Shown here: piece by piece, positions 19,628 through 27,387 of the stretch
Layout: the number at the start of each line of letters is the position of its first letter
Numbering within the stretch: the stretch's first letter is position 1
DNA from: Marispirochaeta aestuarii
Lineage (GTDB): Bacteria > Spirochaetota > Spirochaetia > JC444 > Marispirochaetaceae
DNA length: 64,000 bases
Assembly (NCBI RefSeq): GCF_002087085.1
Contig: NZ_MWQY01000003.1
Coordinates: 1-64,000 of the forward strand
Direction of reading: 5' to 3'
Notes under the pieces: model-generated
Seen by the model: the letters and a program-made list of their open reading frames with translations, nothing else
The model's database searches: none
Told to the model about the DNA's origin: nothing
Made by a program: the position numbers and the translations under genes

Positions 19628-21038
19628 TCCCTGTCTCCATCCGTTGTATACTCAGTACATCCCCTGCCTGCGGGGCCGGAAAATCCTGATAGCCCTCGGC
19701 AAGAACATCCCGGTATCCGAAAAGCGATCCGAAGACGGCCGCGACCTCGTCTCCAACCTGCAATACCGGTATTTTATCCCGGGAATCCTCGGAAACACCG
19801 AGTTCCCTGTATATGTCCTTAAGTCGTTTGCTTCCCCCGGGGGTCCGAATTGAATCAGACAGCCGTCTGCTTCGCAGGAAAAGAGTCTTTCCGCGACTGC
19901 TCTCCGTCAAGGCAAGTGCAGTCCCGTGCCCCTCAGCAGGCATCCGGGACCCCCAGGAATAGCGGAACTCAGCAATGGTACCGTCACTTCCCCGGAATAT
20001 TCTCTTAACATATCGTGTTTTAACGGGAAATACAACCGAGGGGACAAAGATGAGTCGGGCATCCTCTTTGCGGAGGGTAAAACCGTGGCCCCGGAGCAGA
20101 ACAGCATTTTTTCTGTAGTATGAAAGCTCCTTTACGGAAAGAAAATCCCGGGGCACCCGGGAGCTTCCTGGCAGATAGTAATGAATCAGCGATAATAGAC
20201 TCCTTACCCGCAACGCTTCAGGGGCGGAGAAAAAAACCGGGACATCCGTCTCGGCCCTGTTCTTACCAAGGGACCAGGGGATTCTTCTGAGCGCCTCCTC
20301 CTGTAAAACAGCCTCTTCCTGGCGGAAAAAGCGGGCCGATTTTCCCAGACTCCCGGCCATGGAGGGAAACTCCCGGGCCAGCACTGGTATGAGTTCGTTT
20401 CGAATCCGGTTTCGCAGATACCAGTCCTCCCGATTGCTGCTGTCCTCGCTGAAGGGCAGCCCGAGCTCCCGGACAAGCTCTCCCAGTTCTGCCTTGCTGA
20501 CTTCAAGAAGCGGTCGGATTCTGTTGCCGCGAAGGGGGGGAATACCGTGTAAACCCGAGACACCGCAGCCCTGAAAAAAACGCATAATCATGGTCTCCAC
20601 CAGATCATCCAGGGTGTGCCCCAGGGCGATGTATCCAAGATTCAGCCTGTTCAGCCAGACATCAAGGGCTTCATATCTGGCCCGGCGTGCCGCAGCTTCC
20701 ACACCTTCGTGCAGCGCGGAGGCGGATCGTGCTATGTCATTCTCCGGAACATCGATTCGATGTACTGGTACCGAACACAGCCGGGCTGCCGCGCGCAGTC
20801 CGCTCCAGTCTTCTTCTATCTCTTCTCCGGTTCGAAGATTGTGGTTTACGTACAGGGCATGGAGAGGCAGTTCCTTTTTGTTGAAGTCACGGTAGCGGGC
20901 CAGGGCAGCCATGAGGGCGGTACTGTCAATTCCGCCCGAGGCAGCTATGAGAATGCCCTTCGCGGGATCTATATTCCAGCGTTTGAAATAGACGGACACA
21001 GCCCTGTATACTTTCGAACTACTCTTTAGCGGTTCCAT
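19617..21038 (-). CDS. tilS: tRNA(Ile)-lysidine synthase
   Basis: 473 residues. The N-terminal PP-loop ATPase has ILIAASGGIDSTALM (SGGIDS at 34-39) and GHTLDDLVETMIMRF, followed by the TilS substrate-binding and C-terminal domains. The enzyme converts the wobble C34 of the CAU anticodon to lysidine so that the tRNA reads AUA as isoleucine. The start overlaps pth by 20 nt and the end overlaps ftsH by 11 nt. Confidence 0.94.
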   Translation of the reverse strand: MEPLKSSSKVYRAVSVYFKRWNIDPAKGILIAASGGIDSTALMAALARYRDFNKKELPLHALYVNHNLRTGEEIEEDWSGLRAAARLCSVPVHRIDVPENDIARSASALHEGVEAAARRARYEALDVWLNRLNLGYIALGHTLDDLVETMIMRFFQGCGVSGLHGIPPLRGNRIRPLLEVSKAELGELVRELGLPFSEDSSNREDWYLRNRIRNELIPVLAREFPSMAGSLGKSARFFRQEEAVLQEEALRRIPWSLGKNRAETDVPVFFSAPEALRVRSLLSLIHYYLPGSSRVPRDFLSVKELSYYRKNAVLLRGHGFTLRKEDARLIFVPSVVFPVKTRYVKRIFRGSDGTIAEFRYSWGSRMPAEGHGTALALTESSRGKTLFLRSRRLSDSIRTPGGSKRLKDIYRELGVSEDSRDKIPVLQVGDEVAAVFGSLFGYRDVLAEGYQDFPAPQAGDVLSIQRMETGIGR

Positions 21039-21633
21039 TATATTTATTCATTACCCGGTCAAGGGGAAGTCGGGTCATTTCCAGTACAGCATCCGCTGCT
21101 CTGCTGATACCCTGCCTGAATTCGGAAAGCTCTTCCCCGAGGGGAGCCGACAATACCCAGGAGATAACCTCTTTTTTCTGATCCGGTCTGCCTATTCCTA
21201 CAAAGAGGCGTTTAAATTTGTCCGTTCCCAAAACGGAGATGATGGACTCGAGCCCCTTCTGACCGGCGGAAGATCCCCTTTGTTTTATCCGTATAATCCC
21301 GGCGGGAAGATCAAGACTGTCGCAAACGACAATTATCTGTTTTGGTGCCGCCGTATAACGCTGCAGAATATCGGGGACCACCTTGCCGGAAGCGTTCATG
21401 TACGTCAGGGGAGCTGCAAGTACCAGGCGACAAAAGCCTTCCCCGGTTGTAATATCGGTACATGCAGATCGCCACGGACGAAAAAAGGGCTTGGTAAACT
21501 TCAGGGAAAGCCTTTCTGCAAGTTCTTCCAGAACAAGAAACCCGGCATTATGCCGGGTTTTCTCATATTCCCTTCCAGGATTTCCAAGTCCGAAGACTAT
21601 CAGCACATCTCGGGGATTACTCTTCACCCTCAC
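21019..21633 (-). CDS. pth: Peptidyl-tRNA hydrolase
   Basis: 204 residues. VFGLGNPGREYEKTRHNAGF holds the family's conserved Asn18 and catalytic His28; CDSLDLPAGIIRIKQRGSSAGQKGLESI and RLFVGIGRP are also typical. It releases peptides from drop-off peptidyl-tRNA. The drawn start is a GTG inside the 3' end of rplY (17-nt overlap). A second GTG two codons on and one at the VLIVFGLG position are alternatives, and none has a clear Shine-Dalgarno, so the first ten residues are uncertain. Confidence 0.94.
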   Translation of the reverse strand: MRVKSNPRDVLIVFGLGNPGREYEKTRHNAGFLVLEELAERLSLKFTKPFFRPWRSACTDITTGEGFCRLVLAAPLTYMNASGKVVPDILQRYTAAPKQIIVVCDSLDLPAGIIRIKQRGSSAGQKGLESIISVLGTDKFKRLFVGIGRPDQKKEVISWVLSAPLGEELSEFRQGISRAADAVLEMTRLPLDRVMNKYNGTAKE

Positions 21634-22255
21634 CTTCTGCAGATCCAGCCGCCACTTTGGCTTCAGCAGTTTCTTCCGCCTCCTCTGCTGTTTCTACGGC
21701 ACCGACCTTAACAGCGGTAATAGCTACAATGTCGTGATCTTCAGGAGTCAGAATCCTGACGGAATCGCTGACAGGTATATCGGAAACATGAAGGGCGTCA
21801 CCGATCTGCATTGCCGCTATGTCGAGGACAAAAGACTCCGGGATATCCTTGGGAAGGCACTCGATCTCCACATCGTGAAGCTGTACTTCGACAATCCCGC
21901 CGTTCCGCACACCCTGGGGCACACCTTCAAAATGGACAGGCACGTTGGTACGCAGAACCTTTCCCTGCTCGATTTCGTAAAAATCGATATGAAGAATACG
22001 GTTCTTGATCATATCTTCCTGGTAGTCCTTGACCAGAACATCGTATTTTTTGCCCTTATCTACCGAGATGTTGATAATTGTGTTTTCACTGACATTGTGG
22101 AATTTCTTCTCGAATTCCTTTGAACTTATACTTATGCTGACAGGTTCGCTGTGTCCGTAAATTACTGCGGGGATCATGCCTTCATTGCGCAGCCGCCGGG
22201 TTACGGTTTTCTTTGTGTCGGGCCGCTGGTATCCGGCCAGGGTTTTCTGTTCCAT
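21617..22255 (-). CDS. rplY: Ribosomal protein bL25, CTC/long form
   Basis: 212 residues: an N-terminal 5S-rRNA-binding L25 domain (1-95; VTRRLRNEGMIPAVIYG) plus the C-terminal TL5/CTC beta domain, ending in an Ala/Glu-rich tail (about 185-212). It binds 5S rRNA in the large subunit. gaggag lies 9 nt before the ATG. It follows tRNA-Gln by 107 nt; that gap holds a weak hairpin (ggatcc...ggatc) but no convincing promoter. Confidence 0.95.
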   Translation of the reverse strand: MEQKTLAGYQRPDTKKTVTRRLRNEGMIPAVIYGHSEPVSISISSKEFEKKFHNVSENTIINISVDKGKKYDVLVKDYQEDMIKNRILHIDFYEIEQGKVLRTNVPVHFEGVPQGVRNGGIVEVQLHDVEIECLPKDIPESFVLDIAAMQIGDALHVSDIPVSDSVRILTPEDHDIVAITAVKVGAVETAEEAEETAEAKVAAGSAEGEGEE

Positions 22256-22362
22256 GAATCGTTCTCCTCATTGCTATACACCATTTAAGGCGTTCTGTTT
22301 TCAATATCATTCTACGCCAGCAGATCCTTTTCGAGGATCCTGACGGTGCAGACTTGTTATCC

Positions 22363-22433
22363 TGGGACGGCAGGAATCGAACCTGCGAATGCCGGAACCA
22401 AAATCCGGTGCCTTACCGCTTGGCGACGTCCCA
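22363..22433 (-). tRNA. tRNA-Gln (anticodon TTG)
   Basis: The minus strand gives a 7-bp acceptor stem tgggacg/cgtccca, anticodon stem ccgga/tccgg with loop TTTTGGT (anticodon TTG), and T stem gcagg/cctgc. CCA is not encoded. It sits 35 nt after spoVG with no obvious promoter of its own, so it is probably cut from the spoVG-rplY transcript. Confidence 0.93.
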
Positions 22434-22468
22434 AATATTTTAAGATTTTAGACTGATAAGCAGCGGAA

Positions 22469-22759
22469 TCAGCTGTCTTCGTCTTCGTCGTAGGCCGGGC
22501 TGCTGTCAGCCTGGGCCTTATATTCTTCCAGAATGCGTTCCTGCAGTTTTCCCCGGAAATCCGAATTAATCGGATGCGCCACATCCTTGTACTCACCGGT
22601 TTTCGTCTTTCTCGAAGGCATGGCAATAAACGCGCCGTTCTTCCCCTCGATCACCTTCACATTGTGAACAACAAAGGAGTCATCAAAGGTTACGGTTACG
22701 TAGGCCTTAAGTTTACCGTCCGCTTCGACACGCCGAATCCGGATATCCGTGATTTCCAT
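22469..22759 (-). CDS. spoVG: SpoVG family RNA/DNA-binding regulator
   Basis: 96 residues from the chosen [33 protein letters not shown] and the strongly conserved FIAMPSRKT plus [11 protein letters not shown] identify SpoVG. The tail is acidic (YDEDEDS). The family binds nucleic acids and acts as a site-specific regulator in Borrelia and Firmicutes. The frame is open four codons further, but GGAGG sits 5 nt before ATG 22759, which fixes the start. It lies 33 nt after ispE. Confidence 0.95.
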   Translation of the reverse strand: MEITDIRIRRVEADGKLKAYVTVTFDDSFVVHNVKVIEGKNGAFIAMPSRKTKTGEYKDVAHPINSDFRGKLQERILEEYKAQADSSPAYDEDEDS

Positions 22760-22792
22760 ACTTTCCTCCACTCATGTTGCATAAATATTACG

Positions 22793-23683
22793 TCATTGTA
22801 ATATGCTATCCGGAAATATAGCAAGTGTTTCTATTGTAAGCACTTGTTTTAGGTTTTTTTTACCTTTTAGAACTAATGCCGCCCTCCGGGCAGCGGCTTC
22901 ATCGGTAAAAACACCAAAGATGGCAGAACCGGAACCGGAAACATTCGCGTACAGGGCCTGCGAGGAGAGCAGGGTATCAATCAGCTGGCCAATCAGGGGA
23001 TATCGTTCCCGTAAAACCGGCGTAAAGGAGTTGAAGAATGTCCATTTATCCGGAGTGCGTTCATACAGGGAGGCATAATCACTGCCGGCAGAAAGCATCG
23101 GATAATCCCCTCCACGCTTTTCATCCAGCCATCGATATGCATCCGCAGTGGAGACCGGGAAATCAGGCAGAACAAGGACCAGAGGAAGAGTGCGGGGTTT
23201 GTTCAGGGGAAGCACCTTTTCACCTCGACCGGTGACGAGAGCCAGGGGACTGCGGCAGAAAAACGGGACGTCGCTCCCCAGTTCCGCAGAGATCCGTGCA
23301 AGTTCCGCATTATCCACAGGAACGGAAAACAGATCCCTCAGACTTTTCAGCATTGTCGCAGCATTGCTTGATCCGCCTCCCAGTCCGGCCCCCTCGGGTA
23401 TGCGCTTTTCAACAGTGACTTCCACGGAAGTCTTGAGCCCGTAACGCTCCGAGAAGAGCCTGTATGCCCTGCATATAAGATTATCCTCAGAAACACAGCT
23501 GAAACGGCCGTGAATACTGCAGGTATTGTTAGAATCTTTCAAAGAACGTACCGTGATCGTATCCGCAAGGGAGACAATCTGAAAAAGAGAGCACAAGTCA
23601 TGAAACCCGTCGTTTCGTCTGTCCCCGATCTCGAGATGCAGATTCACCTTGGCCGGGGATTGAAGGGTTACGGCCCTCATCAT
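22793..23683 (-). CDS. ispE: 4-diphosphocytidyl-2-C-methyl-D-erythritol kinase
   Basis: 296 residues. It is a GHMP kinase with SPAKVNLHLEI at the N-terminus, the ATP motif PEGAGLGGGSSNAA (about 94-107) and a C-terminal GSGSAIFGVF glycine motif. It phosphorylates CDP-methylerythritol in the MEP isoprenoid pathway. Two consecutive ATG codons could start it. No Shine-Dalgarno is present, and the -10 ends 11 nt upstream, so the leader would be only about 4-5 nt. It heads the spoVG-to-HtrA run. Confidence 0.95.
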   Translation of the reverse strand: MMRAVTLQSPAKVNLHLEIGDRRNDGFHDLCSLFQIVSLADTITVRSLKDSNNTCSIHGRFSCVSEDNLICRAYRLFSERYGLKTSVEVTVEKRIPEGAGLGGGSSNAATMLKSLRDLFSVPVDNAELARISAELGSDVPFFCRSPLALVTGRGEKVLPLNKPRTLPLVLVLPDFPVSTADAYRWLDEKRGGDYPMLSAGSDYASLYERTPDKWTFFNSFTPVLRERYPLIGQLIDTLLSSQALYANVSGSGSAIFGVFTDEAAARRAALVLKGKKNLKQVLTIETLAIFPDSILQ

Positions 23684-23694
23684 AATGCTGATGT

Positions 23695-23722
23695 ATTATA
23701 CATATCTGCCGCCGTCTGTCAA
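23695..23722 (-). promoter_or_regulatory. ispE operon promoter, very short leader
   Basis: On the minus strand TTGACA (23717-23722), a 16-nt spacer and a perfect TATAAT (23695-23700). The first ispE ATG is 11 nt beyond the -10, so the 5' leader is about 4-5 nt. Confidence 0.75.
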
Positions 23723-23725
23723 ACC

Positions 23726-25285
23726 CTAGCCCTGCAGATAATGGCAGCCGATGGACTGTCCGTTGTTAAGGGCTGATCGGGTAACCACAAGGGCGCTGAT
23801 AATTGCATTTCTCAGCTCGACAACGTCCCTGCGCAGCGTGGCAGAACGATAGAAGCGCTCAATTCGGTGGTTAAGGTAGTTCAGGTCCGCAAAGGCCCGG
23901 GAAAGCCTTTTTCTGGTCCTGATTATACCCACATAATTCCACATGGTACTCTGAATCTGGTTCAGATCGCTCCGTATCAGCACCGGATCGAAACTGGTTT
24001 CCCCGGGGGGAGATACCCAGGGGGGTATACTGCGGATAAGACGGTCGGCCAGGTCACTGGAACAGCAGAGAATAGCATCAGCGGTTCGCACCCCGTAGTA
24101 AAGCCCCTCCAGCAGCGATACTGAAGCCAGCCGGTTGGCCCCATGCACCCCGGTACAGGCCGTTTCTCCCACAGCGTAGAGTCCTTCCAGGGAAGTCCGC
24201 CCTTCGAGATCGACCTTTATCCCTCCGCAGGAGTAGTGGGCGGCGGGAACCACGGGAATAAGGTCCTTTCGGATGTCGATATTCACGGCGGCACAGGCCG
24301 CGAATATAGAAGGAAAACGCTCCTTCAAATCATGGTCCCTGATGCCCCGGGCATCCAGATAGACGTATCCCGCCTTGTCCTTTTCTATCTGCCGGTAAAT
24401 TCCCCGGGCAACCTCGTCCCTGGGGGCCAGGTCCTTCAGCCGCGGGGCGTAACGGGACATGAAGTACTCCCCTTCCCGGTTTAAAAGCTTCGCTCCCTCG
24501 CCCCGTACGGATTCGGAGATCAGAAAGCGATCGGAATCCCGGTGAAACAGGGTCGTTGGATGAAACTGTACAAATTCCGCATTTATTATCTCTACGTTGG
24601 CCCTGTACGCCATGGCCATACCGTCACCGACCGCACCCCTGGGGTTGGATGTATGCTGGTAGATGTCTCCCAGTCCCCCGGTGGCAAGAACCACGGCGGA
24701 AGCGAAAACAGGAAGAACCTCACCGCTCTCGTTGTTCAGAAGATACATGCCGAGGGCACGGCTCGGTTTATAGCGAACCTGGTAATCCACGGAATGGTGT
24801 GTCGAGGTTATAATGTCGATGGCCGTGTAATTTGTCAGACGGCTTATACGTTCCTCCGCCTCGGCAGCCCCGGCCAGGTGCTCCATGATCGAGCGTCCTG
24901 TATAGTCGTGAACGTGGAGAATCCGCCGTACAGAATGGGCCGCCTCACGGGTCAGCATATATCCGGATTCATCCCGGATAAAAGGCACCTCTAATTCACG
25001 GGCGAGAAAATCGAGTACCAGATCGGGACCTTCGGCGGCGAGAGTCTCCACGGCCTCGATGCAGTTTATGCCGTCTCCGGCCTCGAGGATATCGTGCTTC
25101 AGCAGTTCTGGGGTGTCCCCTTCCCCCCTGGCGACAATACCACCCTGGGCGTAGCGGCTGTTGCATTCCAGGGGATCCGCGCTTTTTGAAACCAGACAGA
25201 CGTCGGCACCCTTCCGCGCGAGCCGGATGGCCGCACTGATACCCGCTATTCCTCCCCCAATGACAAGGGCATCAAACCGCATCAT
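23726..25285 (-). CDS. nadB: L-aspartate oxidase
   Basis: 519 residues. An N-terminal FAD site (ALVIGGGIAGISAAIRLA), the ARYAQGGI region, FVQFHPTTL and HGANRLASVSLLEGL are typical of NadB in the succinate dehydrogenase flavoprotein superfamily. It oxidises aspartate to iminoaspartate for quinolinate synthesis. The start overlaps the nadC stop as ATGA. nadA (quinolinate synthase), which must complete the step, is not in the window. Confidence 0.95.
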   Translation of the reverse strand: MMRFDALVIGGGIAGISAAIRLARKGADVCLVSKSADPLECNSRYAQGGIVARGEGDTPELLKHDILEAGDGINCIEAVETLAAEGPDLVLDFLARELEVPFIRDESGYMLTREAAHSVRRILHVHDYTGRSIMEHLAGAAEAEERISRLTNYTAIDIITSTHHSVDYQVRYKPSRALGMYLLNNESGEVLPVFASAVVLATGGLGDIYQHTSNPRGAVGDGMAMAYRANVEIINAEFVQFHPTTLFHRDSDRFLISESVRGEGAKLLNREGEYFMSRYAPRLKDLAPRDEVARGIYRQIEKDKAGYVYLDARGIRDHDLKERFPSIFAACAAVNIDIRKDLIPVVPAAHYSCGGIKVDLEGRTSLEGLYAVGETACTGVHGANRLASVSLLEGLYYGVRTADAILCCSSDLADRLIRSIPPWVSPPGETSFDPVLIRSDLNQIQSTMWNYVGIIRTRKRLSRAFADLNYLNHRIERFYRSATLRRDVVELRNAIISALVVTRSALNNGQSIGCHYLQG

Positions 25286-26121
25286 GCTTCAGGTCCTGCG
25301 ATTTTCAGAGAGAAATCGAAATTCTTAACTGAATGGGTCAGTTTTCCCACGGAAATATAATCCAGACCGATCTCCATATACCCGGCAATCTTCTCCAGAG
25401 ACATGTCGCCGGAGGCTTCGAAAGCAACATCTCCTCTTCGCTGCCCCAGGCATTCCGCCGCTGTTTTTGCGTCCATATTGTCCAGCATGATAATATCCGC
25501 CCCCGCATCCAGAGCTTCACTGACCTCTTCGGCATTGCGGCATTCCACCTCTATCCTGTAGCGACTGCCCCATTTGTCCCGTACCATGGAAACAGCCCGT
25601 TGAATGGATCCGGCTGCATCGATGTGGTTGTCCTTGATCATAACCATGTCATAGAGTCCCATTCGGTGATTGGTTCCACCCCCCACTGAAACAGCGTACT
25701 TGGCAAGTTCCCGGTACCCCGGCAGGGTTTTTCGGGTATCCAGTATCCGTGTTTTACCCCGCTGCAGACGGGAAAATTGCTGCGTTACTGTGGCAATACC
25801 GGAAAGATAGCCCAGAAAATTGAGGGCGATCCTTTCAGCAGTCAGGATGGAAAGGGTTGATCCCCGAAGCTCTGCGACGATATCTCCAGGCTTCAGGCTG
25901 TCTCCATCGCTGAACAGGCATTCCACCTGCGTGGACGGATCTATGCGGTGAAATACCCGGGTAAAAAAATCAGTGCCCGCAAGAATTCCCGTATCCTTGC
26001 TGTGCAGCCGGGCAAGGACCTGATCATCCCCGAAAATCGCGCGGGATGTAACGTCCCCCGCCTCGGCGAGGTCTTCTTTTATCGCCAGTTCCAGCAGAAC
26101 CTCAAAGCTTGTCTGTTTCAT
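25282..26121 (-). CDS. nadC: Nicotinate-nucleotide pyrophosphorylase (carboxylating)
   Basis: 279 residues. DTRKTLPGYRELAKYAV, GGGTNHRMGLYDMVMIKDNH and the C-terminal IMLDNM and GLDYISVGKLTHS are quinolinate phosphoribosyltransferase signatures. It makes nicotinate mononucleotide from quinolinate and PRPP. It is the first gene of nadC-nadB. The ATG has ttcgccc directly upstream, so there is no Shine-Dalgarno, and the -10 ends 7 nt before it, which suggests a leaderless mRNA. Confidence 0.96.
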   Translation of the reverse strand: MKQTSFEVLLELAIKEDLAEAGDVTSRAIFGDDQVLARLHSKDTGILAGTDFFTRVFHRIDPSTQVECLFSDGDSLKPGDIVAELRGSTLSILTAERIALNFLGYLSGIATVTQQFSRLQRGKTRILDTRKTLPGYRELAKYAVSVGGGTNHRMGLYDMVMIKDNHIDAAGSIQRAVSMVRDKWGSRYRIEVECRNAEEVSEALDAGADIIMLDNMDAKTAAECLGQRRGDVAFEASGDMSLEKIAGYMEIGLDYISVGKLTHSVKNFDFSLKIAGPEA

Positions 26122-26128
26122 GGGCGAA

Positions 26129-26157
26129 ATAGTACGCTAACTTTATGCTATTTTCAA
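26129..26157 (-). promoter_or_regulatory. nadC promoter, leaderless type
   Basis: On the minus strand TTGAAA (26152-26157), a 17-nt spacer and TACTAT (26129-26134), then 7 nt to the nadC ATG. Its -35 lies 7 bp from the -35 of the divergent cheX promoter. Confidence 0.7.
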
Positions 26158-26164
26158 CTCTCAT

Positions 26165-26194
26165 TTGACTTTTCAAGAATTACCGTCCTATACT
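26165..26194 (+). promoter_or_regulatory. cheX promoter, leaderless type
   Basis: TTGACT (26165-26170), an 18-nt spacer and TATACT (26189-26194), then 7 nt to the ATG at 26202. The 20 bases before the ATG contain no purine-rich Shine-Dalgarno. Confidence 0.72.
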
Positions 26195-26201
26195 GCTTTC
26201 T

Positions 26202-26678
26202 ATGAGCGATTATTTACAGCAGTTTACCGGTGCCCTCAGGGAAGTTGTACGGGAGATCGGTTTTGAAGATACAAGCATTTCCGTGGAGGATATCGATCCA
26301 TCCTCGGTGGAGCTGGTCGCCAGTGTCGGGATAACGGGAGATCTCCACGGCTTCATGATGCTCCGTGCGGATATGCAGAGCGCTCATAATTTCGTCTCCA
26401 AGATGCTCATAAATATGGGCATTGAACCTGAAGAAGAAGAGGGGTTCGGCCAGTTCCACAAGGAGGCTATTGGAGAGATCGTGAATCAGGTTTCCGGTCG
26501 ATCCACCATGATGCTGGCGGATCAGAATATCGACTGCAATATTACTCCCCCCACAATTATCTCGGGGCAGAGTATCTACTCCGACATAGCCTCCTGCGAG
26601 TCCTCCATTTCTCATATTCTGAGTGGAAATTTCGGGAAAATAGGACTTTTTGTAGGCATAAAAAACAGCTCTCTTTAA
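26202..26678 (+). CDS. cheX: CheX-type chemotaxis phosphatase
   Basis: 158 residues, the normal CheX size. GDLHGFMMLRADMQSAHNFVSKML and the phosphatase helix KEAIGEIVNQVSGRS contain the E-x2-N signature of the CheC/CheX/FliY family; IITPPTII-type strands follow (ITPPTIISG). The protein dephosphorylates CheY-P and so resets the chemotaxis signal; CheX is the CheY phosphatase of spirochaetes. It stands apart from the cheA cluster. It is probably transcribed alone, with a leaderless start. Confidence 0.85.
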   Translation: MSDYLQQFTGALREVVREIGFEDTSISVEDIDPSSVELVASVGITGDLHGFMMLRADMQSAHNFVSKMLINMGIEPEEEEGFGQFHKEAIGEIVNQVSGRSTMMLADQNIDCNITPPTIISGQSIYSDIASCESSISHILSGNFGKIGLFVGIKNSSL

Positions 26679-26688
26679 TAATAAACAG

Positions 26689-26717
26689 TTGACATAGTAT
26701 TCACCCCTGACTTAGAT
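26689..26717 (+). promoter_or_regulatory. Promoter of the acidic small protein
   Basis: A perfect TTGACA (26689-26694), 17-nt spacer and TTAGAT (26712-26717). The leader would be about 37 nt and carries the strong Shine-Dalgarno ggagagga. It begins 11 nt after the cheX stop, so the acidic gene has its own promoter. Confidence 0.75.
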
Positions 26718-26761
26718 TAGCAGTATATCGCGTTAGATTTTTAGGGCGGAGAGGAAACCGG

Positions 26762-27043
26762 ATGGAGTATTACGAGTTGGAGAACGATGATATCTATCCA
26801 ATGTCGATGGATGACGCCGACGATGACGAGAACGGGTTCTACAACGACAACTTCGATGATTACGACGACGAGTTCGATGATGATCTGGATGATTTCGACG
26901 ATGACGAAGATCTGGATGACGACCTTGATGATGATGACATGGACGACGACGAACTCGAAGAAGACGATTTTGAAGACGACGACTACATCGAAGACGACTA
27001 TGACTTCGACGACGGCCTGGATTACGAAGATTTCGACGACTGA
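26762..27043 (+). CDS. Extremely acidic small protein, unknown function
   Basis: 93 residues, of which 45 are Asp and 12 Glu (61 percent), with not one Lys, Arg or His. The rest is mainly Tyr, Phe, Leu, Asn and Met. The sequence looks intrinsically disordered and resembles no enzyme; DNA mimics, chaperone-like acidic tails and metal buffers are possible, but nothing proves any of them. That it is a real gene is supported by a perfect -35, a fair -10 at the right distance and ggagagga 7 nt before the ATG. Codons are nearly all GAT/GAC/GAA. The 3' end overlaps the convergent rsfS gene by 22 nt. Confidence 0.72.
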   Translation: MEYYELENDDIYPMSMDDADDDENGFYNDNFDDYDDEFDDDLDDFDDDEDLDDDLDDDDMDDDELEEDDFEDDDYIEDDYDFDDGLDYEDFDD

Positions 27044-27387
27044 AAAACAGTTTCTCCGGAATACCACAGTTTTTCCAACTCGTAGAAATTCCGGGTATCC
27101 CCGTCCATGAGATGGACAACCATAAAACCGCAATCAATCAGCACCCATCCTTCCTCATGAACTTTTTTATGACGATGGAGGATGGGTATATCGTTTTCCT
27201 TGAGAAATATCTGTATGTTTCGCACAAGCCCCTTGAGATGTCCCGTGCTGCGAACTGTGGTAATTATAAAGTAATCCGTCCATGAACTGACCTGAGAAAT
27301 ATCCAGGACCATGGTTTCAATCCCCTGGTGATCCTGAATGAACTCTCCCAGATCCTTTGCCAGTTTACTCTTTACAGTAGCGTCCAT
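27022..27387 (-). CDS. rsfS: Ribosomal silencing factor RsfS
   Basis: 121 residues. MVLDISQVSSWTDYFIITT, STGHLKGLVRNI and GWVLIDCGFMVVHLM are diagnostic for the RsfS/Iojap family. It binds uL14 and blocks subunit joining when nutrients are short. ATG 27387 is preceded by aaaggattttg; the TTG one codon upstream is less likely. It overlaps the LCP gene by 23 nt. Its last codons (FQSSKSS) are read opposite the Asp codons of the acidic gene, so the C-terminal tail is constrained by overprinting. Confidence 0.93.
   Translation of the reverse strand: MDATVKSKLAKDLGEFIQDHQGIETMVLDISQVSSWTDYFIITTVRSTGHLKGLVRNIQIFLKENDIPILHRHKKVHEEGWVLIDCGFMVVHLMDGDTRNFYELEKLWYSGETVFQSSKSS

Noticed and set aside
22256-22362. 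Separate promoter for rplY
   Set aside because: A TTGAAA is present, but no -10 at 16-18 nt spacing is convincing, so I did not list it.
26741-27133. Valine-rich minus-strand frame opposite the acidic protein
   Set aside because: The Val/Ile repeats are the complement of Asp/Glu codons; no Shine-Dalgarno or promoter supports it, and rsfS already uses this strand nearby.
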